This document shows positions 1 through 12,324 of a DNA stretch of 64,000 bases, one piece after another; the stretch's first letter is position 1; each line of letters begins with the position of its first letter. Under the pieces are notes generated by a model. That model did no database searches. It had not been told where the DNA came from and saw nothing but the letters and a program-made list of their open reading frames with translations. The DNA comes from Omphiscola glabra (lineage: Eukaryota > Mollusca > Gastropoda > Lymnaeidae): contig OZ024798.1 of NCBI GenBank assembly GCA_964017045.1, positions 6,407,793 through 6,471,792 on the forward strand. The letters run 5' to 3'. A program made the translations under genes and the position numbers.

Positions 1-2263
1 CTTTCACAGCGCTGCACCCCTCTAAATTTCAACATATATTTCTCTCACAGCGCTGCACCCCTCTAGATTTCAACATATATTTCTCTCACAGCGCTGCACC
101 CCTCTAAATTTCAACATATATTTCTCTCACAGCGCTGCACCCCTCTAGATTTCAACATATATTTCTCTCACAGCGCTGCACCCCTCTAGATTTCAACATA
201 TATTTCTCTCACAGCGCTGCACCCCTCTAGATTTCAACATATATTTCTCTCACAGCGCTGCACCTCTCTAAATTTCAACATATATTTCTCTCACAGCGCT
301 GCACCCCTCTAGATTTCAACATATATCTCTTTCACAGCGCTGCACCCCTCTAAATTTCAACATATATTTCTCTCACAGCGCTGCACCCCTCTAGATTTCA
401 ACATATATTTCTCTCACAGCGCTGCACCCCTCTAAATTTCAACATATATTTCTCTCACAGCGCTGCACCCCTCTAGATTTCAACATATATTTCTCTCACA
501 GCGCTGCACCCCTCTAGATTTCAACATATATTTCTCTCACAGCGCTGCACCCCTCTAGATTTCAACATATATTTCTCTCACAGCGCTGCACCCCTCTAAA
601 TTTCAACATATATTTCTCTCACAGCGCTGCACCCCTCTAGATTTCAACATATATTTCTCTCACAGCGCTGCACCCCTCTAGATTTCAACATATATTTCTC
701 TCACAGCGCTGCACCCCTCTAGATTTCAACATATATTTCTCTCACAGCGCTGCACCCCTCTAAATTTCAACATATATTTCCCTCACAGCGCTGCACCCCT
801 CTAGATTTCAACATATATTTCTCTCACAGCGCTGCACCCCTCTAAATTTCAACATATATTTCTCTCACAGCGCTGCACCCCTCTAGATTTCAACATATAT
901 TTATCTCACAGCGCTGCACCCCTCTAGATTTCAACATATATTTCTCTCACAGCGCTGCACCCCTCTAGATTTCAACATATATTTCTCTCACAGCGCTGCA
1001 CCCCTCTAGATTTCAACATATATTTCTCTCACAGCGCTGCACCCCTCTAAATTTCAACATATATTTCTCTCACAGCGCTGCACAACTCTAGATTTCAACA
1101 TATATCTCTTTCACAGCGCTGCACCCCTCTAAATTTCAACATATATTTCTCTCACAGCGCTGCACCCCTCTAAATTTCAACATATATTTCTCTCACAGCG
1201 CTGCACCCCTCTAGATTTCAACATATATTTCTCTCACAGCGCTGCACCCCTCTAAATTTCAACATATATTTCTCTCACAGCGCTGCACAACTCTAGATTT
1301 CAACATATATCTCTTTCACAGCGCTGCACCCCTCTAAATTTCAACATATATTTCTCTCACAGCGCTGCACCCCTCTAAATTTCAACATATATTTCTCTCA
1401 CAGCGCTGCACCCCTCTAGATTTCAACATATATTTCTCTCACAGCGCTGCACCCCTCTAGATTTCAACATATATTTCTCTCACAGCGCTGCACCCCTATA
1501 GATTTCAACATATATTTCTCTCACAGCGCTGCACCCCTCTAGATTTCAACATATATTTCTCTCACAGCGCTGCACCTCTCTAAATTTCAACATATATTTC
1601 TCTCACAGCGCTGCACCCCTCTAGATTTCAACATATATCTCTTTCACAGCGCTGCACCCCTCTAAATTTCAACATATATTTCTCTCACAGCGCTGCACCC
1701 CTCTAGATTTCAACATATATTTCTCTCACAGCGCTGCACCCCTCTAAATTTCAACATATATTTCTCTCACAGCGCTGCACCCCTCTAGATTTCAACATAT
1801 ATTTCTCTCACAGCGCTGCACCCCTCTAGATTTCAACATATATTTCTCTCACAGCGCTGCACCCCTCTAGATTTCAACATATATTTCTCTCACAGCGCTG
1901 CACCCCTCTAGATTTCAACATATATTTCTCTCACAGCGCTGCACCCCTCTAGATTTCAACATATATTTCTCTCACAGCGCTGCACCCCTCTAGATTTCAA
2001 CATATATTTCTCTCATAGCGCTGCACCCCTCTAGATTTCAACATATATTTCTCTCACAGCGCTGCACCCCTCTAGATTTCAACATATATTTCTCTCATAG
2101 CGCTGCACCCCTCTAGATTTCAACATATATTTCTCTCACAGCGCTGCACCCCTCTAGATTTCAACATATATTTCTCTCACAGCGCTGCACCCCTCTAGAT
2201 TTCAACATATATTTCTCTCATAGCGCTGCACCCCTCTAGATTTCAACATATATTTCTCTCACA
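1..2263. repeat. 41-bp minisatellite/satellite array, about 55 copies, open at left edge
   Basis: A 41 bp unit containing CAGCGCTGCACCCCTCTA and TTTCAACATATATTT repeats without interruption from the first base to about 2263, so the true array is longer than the window shows. Units alternate between an AAATTT and an AGATTT variant, with rarer ATATCTCTTT, CACAACTC, CACCTCTC and CATAGCG variants. The rare variants recur at fixed spacings (205 and 1312 bp), which shows higher-order duplication. No open frame of interest crosses it. Confidence 0.97.
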
Positions 2264-2309
2264 CCCCAATGATAAAAAAAGTAACCAAACCAAAATGAAA
2301 ATAAACCAG

Positions 2310-2398
2310 CTTTTCCGTGTCTTTCGTTAGCCCCTGACACTGCCTTTCGCGCCCCACAAAGGGTTCGGATACCCCCTGGTTAAGAACCACTGCAATAA
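2310..2398 (-). mobile_element. Partial non-autonomous hAT element (one terminus)
   Basis: Read on the minus strand the segment begins CAGTGGTTCTTAACCAGGGG, a terminus typical of non-autonomous hAT elements, followed by a GC-rich segment with AACCCTTTGTGGGGCGCG. The opposite terminus and an 8 bp target duplication are not visible, so this is probably a truncated copy next to the satellite array. The rest of 2264-3048 is unremarkable AT-rich DNA in which I see no gene. Confidence 0.5.
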
Positions 2399-3049
2399 AG
2401 TTTTAAAGGTAAATTTCAATTTTCATAAACATTATGAAGGGAATAAATCACATCAAAGTTCAATCATATTTCTTTTTAAATGTGAAGTTGCTCACCCTGT
2501 CATCATAAAATTAGTTATGTTGTATACAAGGTTGGAGATTACGGAGAAATGTTTAGGTTAATAAAGCCTCAAACACAAATACGTTTAGCTTTGTGATAGA
2601 AAATAAGAATTGTGTTCTCCACAAGTCCAATCTAATAAAAAGTAATCATATTAACTTTTTAAGCTCAAACACCAGAGACTTGTGTGATAACAAAAAAATG
2701 TCTTTCTCAAACAGCTGGACGATTAAGTTGGCTAGACCCTGGGTTCAGACTTGTCATCTAAGGTCTTTGATCTATTGCAAGGTCAGGGCCAAGATAAGAC
2801 GGAAAATTTGAGGCGGGGGTATGGTAAGGTGGACCTTGTGAATGTGTCTTGTATTTTAGCCATTTCTTCCGCCTCACTCGTTTTCTCGTGTATTTATTTT
2901 CGGTGTGGGTGTAAAAAAAAAGTGAAATGGATATTTTATTGTCTTTGGATAATGGGTGGTGACAAGGACAAGTAGCAGTCATAATGGACTGGGGAAATCT
3001 TTATCCATCTGTTACATCAAGCTTCTCATCTGGGCCTACCGTTAGCAGC

Positions 3050-3372
3050 TACTACAGGGCATGGAGGGGTACAGGGCATGGTGGGTTACAGGGCATGGTG
3101 GGGTACAGGGCATGGTGGGGTACAGGACATGGTGGGGTACAGGGCATGGTGGGGTACAGGGCATGGTGGGTTACAGGGCATGGTGGGGTACAGGGCATGG
3201 TGGGTTACAGGGCATGGTGGAGTACAGGGAATAGTGGGGTTCAGGGCATGTTGGTACAGGGCATGGTGGGGTACAGGCCATGGTGGGGTACAGGGCATGG
3301 TGGGTTACAGTGCATGGTGAGGTACAGGGCATATTTGGGTACAGGGCATGGTGGGGTACAGGGCATGGTGCG
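3050..3372. repeat. 17-bp minisatellite, about 19 copies
   Basis: Unit ACAGGGCATGGTGGGGT or its GGGTT variant. The G-rich strand is the plus strand. Open frames across it in several frames are by-products of the repeat. Confidence 0.95.
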
Positions 3373-3523
3373 GATCATCAACCCAAACTCACCTTATTGT
3401 TGTAAACAGAAGCTTACAGTATTCCTAATACTCATCACATCCATATTCTTCTTGAAGGTCAATATTTAATGATCGCAGCCCCACTTGGAGAAAAAATTAG
3501 ATTCACCCATGATCCTAGCAACT

Positions 3524-3740
3524 AAGCCCACACACATCGCCCACACACATTACTCACACACATCACTCACACACATCACCAACACACATCCCCCACACAC
3601 ATCACCCACACACTCCACCAGTCAAGCGATTCCCTTTTTATTTTTTTCACCGGTTACTTTAAACTCCAAAATTTTGACCCACTATTGACCCACTATTTGA
3701 CCCACTATTGGCACAATATTGACCCACTTTTTGACTCACT
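3524..3740. repeat. CACACATCAC microsatellite followed by GACCCACTATT repeat
   Basis: About nine copies of a CACACATCAC-like unit (3524-3615), then four or five copies of a GACCCACTATTG-like unit (3676-3740). Low-complexity sequence, no gene seen. Confidence 0.85.
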
Positions 3741-3786
3741 ATTCATCCTTCAGAGGTAAGATTGATTTTAACTGTCTAGTTGACTG

Positions 3787-4035
3787 GAAATCCATCAATC
3801 TATTAACATCCATTGAGCTATCCATCCATCTGAATCCATCATAAATGTGCGCATTCTTTTGCATCCATTGAGCTATCCATCCATCTGAATCATCCATCAT
3901 AAATGTGCGCATTCTTTTGCATCCATTGACCTATCCATCCATCTGAATCCATCATAACTGTGCGCATTCTTTTGCATCCATTGAGCTATCCAGCCATCTG
4001 AATCATCAATCATAAACGTGCATTCCTTTGCATCC
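3787..4035. repeat. 55-58 bp tandem repeat, four degenerate copies
   Basis: Unit contains GCATCCATTGAGCTATCCAT and GTGCGCATTC; copy starts fall near 3861, 3919 and 3974, with a degenerate first copy before them. Downstream to 4600 is unique-looking AT-rich sequence with no supportable gene. Confidence 0.85.
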
Positions 4036-4601
4036 AATGCCGACGGTAGCGTCTCATTTCCCATCTAATTTGACGTCACAAATCATCCTGAGTCAACATC
4101 GTCTTCTGTTGTGTGACGTCATAGCTTCTATTTCAAGGTTATCTCAAACAACACATGAAAAAAAAAAAGATCATCGCTGATTTATGGAGTCTATTTGTTG
4201 ATAATTTGGTCATCAATAATCAAGACGGCCAATTTATAATCAATTTATGACGTCAGCCAGTCGAAGCAGAAGGAAAAATAGACAAATTTAACTCTAAATT
4301 ACGTCTATTTTTGACCACGGGTTTAGCCCTTGTAACTGATAGCATGCCCCCGTTTGAAGTAGAAATACATGAGCGAGGGGAGAGAATTAGAGAATCTGAA
4401 AAAAGGAGATTCTCGGCCCAGATTGCAGGCGCCTCTCTTGAAAGACATTTGAAGTACAACAAAGTTCTATAGGTGAGCGACCGACTGCCAAGCTGGTATT
4501 AATCTTATAGTTACCATCGTATATGATGAACATGTCTATAATTATATTTTAAATCAGATCCTTTGTTCGTCAATTTACCGTTTTCAAATATTACATTGGG
4601 A

Positions 4602-5166
4602 TCAAACTGAATGTTATCAAACTGAATGTGGATAAACTGAATGTGAACAAACTGAATGTGAACAAACTGAATGTGAACAAACTGAATGTGAACAAACTGA
4701 ATGTGAACAAACTGAATGTAAACAAACTGAATGTGATCAAACTGAATGTGAACAAACTGACTGGGATCAAACTGAATGTTATCAAACTGAATGTGAACAA
4801 ACTGAATGTGAACAAACTGAATGTGAACAAACTGAATGTGAACAAACTGAATGTGAACAAACTGACTGGGATCAAACTGAATGTGAACAAACTGAATGTG
4901 AACAAACTGAATGTGAACAAACTGAATGTGAACAAACTGAATGTGAACAAACTGAATGTGATCAAACTGAATGCGAACCAACTGAATGTGAACAAACTGA
5001 CTGGGATCAAACTGAATGTTATCAAACTGAATGTGGATAAACTGAATGTGAACAAACTGAACGTGAACAAACTGAATGTGAACAAACTGAATGTGAACAA
5101 ACTGAATGTGAACAAACTGAATGTGAACAAACTGACTGGGATCAAACTGAATGTGAACCAACTTGA
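4602..5166. repeat. 15-bp minisatellite, about 37 copies
   Basis: Unit AAACTGAATGTGAAC with GATC, GTT ATC and CTGGGATC variants placed in a semi-regular order. Because 15 is a multiple of three, frames stay open on both strands for about 190-240 codons; the predicted peptides are pure repeats (for example NKLNV on the plus strand) and are not taken as genes. Confidence 0.97.
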
Positions 5167-6050
5167 ATGTGAGCACATAGAATGTGGCTTTAGAAATGTT
5201 TAAATGAAAATGACCAATCATCAACAGTCACAAGTGTTAGAAGAGACTCTACGCTCGTTGATATCCTATAGTCATATCAAGCTTTTCCTACGATCAATAA
5301 TTCATCAGTTAAGAAACTGGCTAAACAATAGAGGGTGTTCTATTCAACATCTACGGAGATAGAAATCTGTCCATTGTCCACCATGAACTACTGCCTCAGT
5401 ATTGCATCATGTGTGTCCTTTGCAATATGTGAAGAGATGCGACGCCTCCATGTTCCTCTACTTTACATTTAGATTGCATGCTCCGTCTCACCGCAAGAAT
5501 TTCTCTCTGATTATAATACATAAAAGTGTCCCTTTTTTTTTTCTTCTTGACTCGCGCACACCAAGTCCTCTACTAATATCAACAGGCCATACGATGCCCT
5601 CACTCACTGCCCTACAGTGATATTCTGAAATCGGTGCGTGCACCAAACATCACAAGTTGATTGTCACTACTGTCAACAGCCTCCACGGAGAGATATTTGT
5701 AACTGTGTTAAAACAACGTCTTCTTGAACTTAGTCTCCGAAGCCATCTTGGACAGTCGTGTTAAACATTAAGACCGGTGGCGGTTAGAAGGTCCGCAATA
5801 GTGACATTTAATCGGCAGGTCCCAGGGTCATCTTCAACAATTCCGTGTCTTACGGTCAGAAATTCTAATTGATTTTATGTTTTCAAGATGAGGGAAATAA
5901 TTGGTATTCGTGGGGTAAGCCATCTCCCTTGAATGTTATGGAAATCAAATGATGATAAAATCGGTGTGATAAGCGTCTAGAGATTAGTTCAAGTTATAAA
6001 GTTAGAAACACAATTTATTGCAGGAGATCTAAGCTGTTTAAAAAAAAAAA
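5167..6050. other. No feature recognised
   Basis: Single-copy-looking AT-rich DNA. The only open frames are below about 75 codons and resemble nothing I know. No RNA gene or mobile element end was seen. Confidence 0.6.
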
Positions 6051-6064
6051 ACTGACTATTTCCA

Positions 6065-7515
6065 TTACAATGTCTACTCTGTTTCTTATGGGTTATTTAT
6101 AAAAGGTCTACTCTGTTTCTTATGGGTTCTTTTTATAAAATGTCTACTCTGTTTCTTATGGGTTATTTATAAAAGGTCTATGTTGTTTCTTATAAGTTAT
6201 TTATAAACTGTCTACTCTGTTTCTTATGGTTTGTTTATAAATGTCTACTTTGCTACTTATGGGCTATTTATAAAATGTCTACTCTGTTTCTTATGGGTTG
6301 TTTATAAATGTCTACTCTGTTTTATGGGTTATTTTTTAAATGTCTACTCTGTTTCTTATGTGTTATTTATAAAATGTCTACTCTATTTCTTATGGGTAAT
6401 TTATGAAATATCTACTCTGTTTCTTATGGGTTATTTATAAAATGTCTACTCTGTTTCTTATGGGTTATTTATAAAATGTCTACTTTGTTTCTTATGGGTT
6501 ATTTATAAAATGTGTACTCGTTTCTTATGGGTTGTTTATAAATGTCTACTCTGTTTTTATGGGTTATTTTAAAATGTCTACTCTGTTTCTTATGGGTTAT
6601 TTATAAATTGTCTACTCTGTTTCTTATGGGTTATTTATAAAATGTTTACTCTGTTTCATATGGGTTATTTATAAAATGTCTACTCTGTTTCTTATGGGTA
6701 ATTTATGAAATATCTACTCTGTTTCTTATGGATTATTTATAAAATGTCTACTCTGTTTCTTATGGGTTCTTTATAAATGTCTACTCTGTTTTTATGGGTT
6801 ATTTTTAAAATGTCTACTCTGTTTCTTATGGGTTATTTATAAAATGCCTACTCTGTTTCTTATGGGTTATTTATAAAATGTCTTCTCTGTTTCTTATGGG
6901 TTATTTATAAATATCTACTCTGTTTCTTATGGGTTATTTATAAAATGTCTACTCTGTTTCTTATGGGTTGTTTATAAATGTCTACTCTGTTTTATGGGTT
7001 ATTTTTTAAATGTCTTCTCTGTTTCTTATGGATTATTTATAAAATGTATTCTCTGTTTCTTATGGGTTATTTATAAAATGTCTACTCTGTTTCTTATGAA
7101 TTATTTATAAATGTCTACTCTGTTTCTTATGGGTTATTTATAAAATGTTTACTCTGTTTCTTATGGATTATTTATAAAATGTCTTCTCTGTTTCTTATTG
7201 GTTATTTATAAAATGTCTTCTCTGTTTCTTATGGGTTATTTATAAAATGTCTACTCTGTTTCTTATGAATTATTTATAAATGTCGAGTCTGTTTCTTATG
7301 GGTTGTTTATGAAAGGCGTCAAAAGCTTGTTAAAATTTTACTATTTAAAAAAAAAATTAACTTGTATCACGTGATTTTTTTCGATAGAAATTTTAAAATA
7401 TTTTAACTTTCGGGATAATAGATTAATACAATGAGCTAATAGAAGGGTGATTTAATAAAATGTTTACTCTGTTTCTTATGGGCTATTTATAAAATGTCTA
7501 CTCTGTTTTATGGGT
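6065..7515. repeat. 34-35 bp minisatellite, about 38 copies
   Basis: Unit contains TGTCTACTCTGTTTCTTATG and GGTTATTTATAAAA. Copies vary by single substitutions and 1-3 bp deletions. The array is interrupted at about 7310-7455 by AT-rich DNA, then two more copies occur. Confidence 0.95.
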
Positions 7516-7975
7516 TATTTTTGAACTATTAGAAGGGTAATAGAATAATACATTGAACTATTAGAAGGGTAATAGATTAATACATTGAACTAATAGAAGG
7601 GTAATACATTTATAAATTGAACTAAAGAATGATAATACATTAATACATTGAACTAATATAAGGTTAATATTTTAATACCTTGAACTAATAGAAGGGTAAT
7701 ACATTAATAGATTAAACTAATGGAAGGGTAATATATTAATACCTTGAACTAATAGAAGGGTAATAGATCAATACATTGAACTAATAGAAGGGTAATAAAT
7801 TAATACATTGAACTAATAGAAGGTTAATGCATTGATATATTTAACTAATAGAAGGGTAGTAGATTAATACATTTAACAACTAGAAGAGTAATATATTAAT
7901 ACATCTTACTAATAGAAGGGTAATAGATTATACTAATAGAAGGGTAATAGATTAATACATTGAACTAATCAAGAA
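7515..7975. repeat. About 32-bp minisatellite, 14 degenerate copies
   Basis: Unit contains TTGAACTAATAGAAGGGTAA and TAGATTAATACA. The first copies overlap the end of the neighbouring 34 bp array, so two unrelated units abut within one hybrid block. Confidence 0.9.
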
Positions 7976-8197
7976 AGCCAGGAACATAACACAAACTAAA
8001 CATCCATTACTTGAAGAACTATTTGAAGAAAGAAGTTATTGTAAAACTAAACACATTTCGGATGATACATCCAAAAAGGCGAGAACTGAAAGATGTACAA
8101 ATTCTTGTTTTCCCCAATCTGTACGAATTTACCAGCGTGTGCCCCCAGAGATCACACAATCTTAAAGATCCATAATTAAGACCCTTTTATGACTATG

Positions 8198-8330
8198 GGA
8201 GATAAGATTCTTTTATTGATCCAAAAAATGGAAATGTTTTTTGATTACATTGTACATGTACATCTTCAGCACATAAATAAATACATTTTTAATGAAGTCT
8301 ACATTTACCTACTTAAACAATTTAATTTAG
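8198..8330 (+). repeat. Dispersed repeat, copy 1 (GATAAGATTCTTTT family)
   Basis: Starts GATAAGATTCTTTTATTGAT and continues with ATGTTTTTTGATTACA and TGTACA. The same head occurs at 35222 and, more diverged, at 53930. As at those two sites, a minisatellite lies directly downstream. Confidence 0.65.
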
Positions 8331-8398
8331 TAGCATTAATAATATTCCACCCCTATAGTCATACTTCAATTGGTGAAATAAGCCTAGACATATTTTAA

Positions 8399-9475
8399 GG
8401 CGAATTGACCCTTGTCATGTGGACGTAGCTTAAGGCGAATTGACCCGTGTCATGTGGACGTATCTTAAGACATGAGACCAGCTTTGGACATGAGACCAAC
8501 TTTGGACATGAGACCAACTTTGGACATGAGACCAACTTTGGACATGAGACCGACTTTGGACATGAGACCAACTTTGGACATGAGACCGACTTTGGACATG
8601 AGACCAACTTTGGACATGAGACCAACTTTGGACATGAGACCAACTTTGGATATGAGACCGACTTTGGACATGAGACCAACTTTAGACATGAGACCAACTT
8701 TGGACATGAGACCAACTTTGGACATGAGACCAACTTTAGACATGAGACCAACTTTGGACATGAGATCAACTTTAGACATGAGACCAACTTTAGACATGAG
8801 ACCACATTTAGACATGAGACCAACTTTAAACATGAGACCAACTTTGGACATGAGACCAACTTTGGACATGAGACCAACTTTAGACATGAGACCAACTTTA
8901 GACATGAGACCAACTTTGGACATGAGACCAACTTTAGACATGAGACCAACTTTGGACATGAGACCAACTTTGGACATGAGACCAACTTTGGACATGAGAC
9001 CAACTTTGGACATGAGACCAAATTTGGACATGAGACCAACTTTGGACATGAGTCCAAATTTGGACATGAGACCAACTTTGGACATGAAACCAACTTTGGA
9101 CATGAGACCAACTTTGGGCATGAGACCAACTTTGGACATGAAACCAACTTTGGATATGAGACCAACTTTGGACATGAAACCAACTTTGGACATGAAACCA
9201 ACTTTGGACCTGAGACCAACTTTGGTCATGAGACCAACTTTGGACATGAGACCAACTTTGGACATGAGATCAACTTTGGACATGAGACCAACTTTGGACA
9301 TGAGACCAACTTTGGACATGAAACCAACTTTGGACATGAGACCCACTCTGGACATGAGACCAACTTTGGACATGAGACTATTGAGATCAACTTTGGACAT
9401 GAGACCCACTCTGAATATGACACACACTTTGGACATGAGACCAACTTTGGACATGAGACCAACTTTGGCCCCGGG
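8399..9475. repeat. 18-bp minisatellite, about 56 copies, with two leading 34-bp copies
   Basis: Two copies of a unit with AAGGCGAATTGACCC and CATGTGGACGTA (8399-8464) lead into about 56 copies of GACATGAGACCAACTTTG. The unit is six codons, so plus and minus frames stay open for more than 300 codons (FGHETN and DMRPTL on plus; MSKVGL and CPKLVS on minus). The codon-free variation among copies (A/G substitutions at several positions in every frame) gives no sign of protein constraint. Confidence 0.96.
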
Positions 9476-9479
9476 TCTT

Positions 9480-10137
9480 TGAAGTAAGTAAAAAGAAAGC
9501 CTTCATATTCTGAGTAAGTATTATGACCTCTCCCTCATTCAACCAATGAAATTATCGGGCAGCACCTCTCCCTTTAATGCTCACAGCTGAGGTGGGGGGG
9601 GGGGGGGTGCGCTAACCTTGACATCCCCTGAGAACTTGACCTCATGAAGCTGTACGACCAGCTGGTGATTGGCTTAGCAAGATTCCTCCGTAATCCCTAT
9701 TTAATCACCGCTGTATCTCCTCAATATCCTGGAGAGCCCGAGAATTCCCTCTGAACACTTGAATTCCAAAGACAGCGGCGAGTTGTCCCACTCCAAAGCG
9801 TATCGATCACAAACAGTTTTATCCAATGCATTATTCAATAAGCAAATTAAGAGGGGGGAAAAACCATCTAGAAAATTCCAAGGTTATACGCCATATGTAA
9901 TCTGTAACAGAATTTGGGTCAAGGACACTATTATTACTAAACCGTCCAAAAAGCTAAGCATTGTGGTGCCATCTGTATTTGTTGCGCGTAGCATTCAACA
10001 CCCAAGTTCATTAACTTCGACACTGAAACTTTTGATAGCGTGCAATCGTTTTGACTTGTTTCCCTTGGCGCTCTGTGAAGGATCGCTGTAATTAAAGGGA
10101 CACAACTCGGGGGATGCATATTCCAGGAAAGTACTTG
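9480..10137. other. No gene recognised; poly-G tract
   Basis: Contains a run of about 13 G at 9594-9606. A 110-codon plus-strand open frame at 9759-10091 has no recognisable domain, no signal peptide and no flanking splice signals that I can defend, so it is not called. Confidence 0.5.
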
Positions 10138-10372
10138 TTACCTCTTATACTAAATTTGATGATTATCTCTTAAACTAAATTTGATGATTATCTCTTAAAC
10201 TACATTTGATGATTACCTCTTAAAATAAATTTGATGATTACCTCTTAAACAAAATTTGATGATTATATCTTAAACTAAATTTTATGATTACCTCTTAAAC
10301 AAAATTTGATGATTATATCTTAGACTAAATTTGATGATTATCTCTTAAACTAAATTTGATGATTATCTCGCG
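10138..10372. repeat. 25-bp minisatellite, about 9 copies
   Basis: Unit CTCTTAAACTAAATTTGATG ATTAT with few substitutions. Flanked by AT-rich sequence up to 10570 without a recognisable feature. Confidence 0.9.
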
Positions 10373-10582
10373 TGATTGTCATTTATTAAGCTTAGATTTA
10401 TTTTATTTTTTGTTTTGAACGTTTTTATTGGACGCATTTTAAAGAAATAAAAAAAAGCAGTTGGTTCATAGATATTTGTTTATATATATGTCGTGCCCCC
10501 CCGGGCCACCACCCACACACAATTTTTGTTTTCATTAAGAATTTCAATCTTTAAAAAAAAATAACATGGTCACGTGTCTATG

Positions 10583-10769
10583 CAGGGTCGGCCTTAGGCC
10601 ACTGCAACCTATACTGCCGCAATGAGCCCCGCACTTTCATAGGCCCCGCCCCGAATTTATTTCCTAATAAAAAATCGTAATTTTCACTTATTATCCTTAT
10701 CCTCTACCCAGAATGGGCCCCGCGCAGTCCGTTTCGCATAGAGCCCCGCAATTGTTAGGGTCGGCCCTG
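10583..10769. mobile_element. Non-autonomous hAT element (MITE), 187 bp
   Basis: Termini are inverted: CAGGGTCGGCC at the left and GGTCGGCCCTG at the right. They are flanked by a perfect 8 bp direct repeat TGTCTATG (10575-10582 and 10770-10777), the target-site length expected for hAT transposase. The interior is GC-rich with GGCCCCGCCCC and GGGCCCCGCGC blocks and has no coding capacity. Confidence 0.88.
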
Positions 10770-10777
10770 TGTCTATG

Positions 10778-11463
10778 CATATATTTAAAGATTTAACTTT
10801 GAGATTATTGCCCTATCCTGCATACTAATGTTGGTATTCATGTGAATGATAAACGAAGGCCTGCGTTCTTATCTGTGTGAAGTCAACATTAGCGCATGGA
10901 ATATGGGAGCTTGAAATAGAAAGAGAGGAAAATAAGAGAAGAGTGTTTCTATCTCTTGTATTTGCATTTGTCCTGTCCGCCGAGGAAGGCTCTTGGCCGA
11001 AACGTTCTTCTGTATTTAATGTGCCCCGTCTTTCTTTTTCAAGCTTCTACATCGCTTGTTCCACTATTATTAATGTGAAGTATATTTTACAAAAATAGAA
11101 ATAATAACTAACGGTACGTGTCTACATTTTTAAAGAGCTCTATCACTTTGTAATAGTGACAACATTTAAGTAATTCATTAATATTTGCAAGGATATGGAG
11201 TTCTTATCCACTGCCCAATTTTCATCAGTCTTTAAAATCGTGTATATCCTATGGATTGATTCAATCTGCTGAGACCTCAAATGGTGTTGCAGTTTTGTAC
11301 TGGATTTTTAAAGAGTTTCTATGTGCTGTATACTGTAGTGGTGTTGAGGTGCATGATGGGACGGGATGGGTGTTGTCTTGTTTCTACATACATGATAACC
11401 GGAAGTCAAGCAAGGAGCTAAATCCCTTTTTGAACTGTGATAGTTAGCCATGCAAGGCAGCTA
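10778..11463. other. No gene recognised between hAT MITE and dispersed repeat
   Basis: AT-rich DNA apart from the hammerhead-like repeat inside it. Two short plus-strand open frames (73 and 63 codons) have no recognisable content. Confidence 0.5.
10970..11060 (+). repeat. Dispersed repeat with hammerhead-ribozyme-like core, copy 1
   Basis: Contains CCGAGGA, then AGGCTCTTGGCC able to form a short hairpin, then GAAACGTT, followed by a tail with AAGCTTCTACAT and TTGTTCCACTAT. This resembles the CUGANGA / stem II / GAAAC layout of hammerhead ribozymes, with one core base (C for U in CUGANGA) altered. A second copy lies at 15761-15860. Which element it belongs to is not established; Penelope-like elements are one known source of such motifs. 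Confidence 0.45.
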
Positions 11464-12116
11464 TATGTATATGACTAGCGGATATACCCGGCAAATTTGC
11501 CGGGATAGCATTCGGAACGAAGGAACTTCTACAGTCTACCAGTGGGATAACGATAGCTGTTGGATCCCTATACCGGTGGGGTACCGGTCTAAGCCTATTG
11601 ATATTTAAATATAGCTTATATAAGGAAAAATTAAATGGGGCCCCCTGGCCCCACAGGGATGGATATTCTGAGTTCAGTACCACTCGGTAATAGAATATGT
11701 ATAATCAAGTGTATGTGTACTAAGTTTTTTCAACATCCATCTACTCATGTAGGAGTATTTGAATTTGTTGTTAATTTTATTTATATAGCCTATATAGAAA
11801 AAAAATGACATTTTGGGATCCTGGGCCCAAGCGGAATGTCATAAAAAGTTCATAACCCCTAAAGAGATCCTTTCGGATAATGATGGATATATGTGTCAAA
11901 TTTGGTCAAGATCCATCCATCCATGTAGTAGTATTAAGCCTATGGACCTATAGAACTTTCTGGTACATTCTAGATAAATCTATTATCCTCCTTGTACTGT
12001 GTAAAAACTGTCTTTTCTGAGTAATTATTCTTCGAATACGAAAAATTATACAGCTAAATACATTTCTATAACTGTGGTACATTTAAGTTAAAAGAGGGGC
12101 CCCGGGGGCCTATTCT
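11464..12116. repeat. Unclassified dispersed repeat
   Basis: Begins with a near-palindrome ATACCCGGCAAATTTGCCGG and contains the phrase TATAGCTTATATAAGGAAAA followed by GGGGCCCCCTGGCCCC. The second phrase recurs in diverged form near 11780-11830 and at 12609-12658, so the interval to 12660 seems to hold several related pieces of one repeat family. No coding region was seen. Confidence 0.5.
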
Positions 12117-12324
12117 ATAATTGTAACAAGAGATCTTGCAGGGCACTACTAGAGGAGGGAGAAGAAGAGGAAGACAAAGAAAAAGATGGGAAGATACTAT
12201 CAAAGAATGGACTGGATTACAACTAGGCGATGCTATGCGTAGGGCAGAAGACCGAGAGGAATGGAGAAGAATAGTGTACATGTCATCTGTGGCGCCCCAA
12301 CGGTCGAAGGACTACGGAACCTGA
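12117..12324 (+). pseudogene. C-terminal fragment of a non-LTR reverse transcriptase
   Basis: An open frame from within 12117 to 12324 encodes a basic stretch RRRGRQRKRWEDTIKEW followed by residues including ALEDREEWRR-like text (here AEDREEWRRIV) and a VAPQR motif. This is the characteristic C-terminal tail of a widespread invertebrate endonuclease/reverse transcriptase family. The upstream polymerase is absent and a short TGATGATGA run follows the stop, as expected for a strongly 5'-truncated LINE copy. It sits inside the dispersed repeat block 11464-12660. Confidence 0.7.

Noticed and set aside
1..2263. Regularly spaced repeats resembling a CRISPR array
   Set aside because: The repeats are contiguous without unique spacers, and the window is clearly eukaryotic.
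4511..5224. 237-codon minus and 191-codon plus frames
   Set aside because: Products of a 15 bp unit; no flanking non-repetitive coding sequence, signal peptide or splice site.
8447..9487. Open frames over 300 codons on both strands
   Set aside because: They arise because the repeat unit is 18 bp. All frames without a stop in one unit are open, and substitutions among units show no codon-position preference.
9759..10091. 110-codon plus-strand frame
   Set aside because: No domain, no signal peptide, no splice signals; length is compatible with chance.
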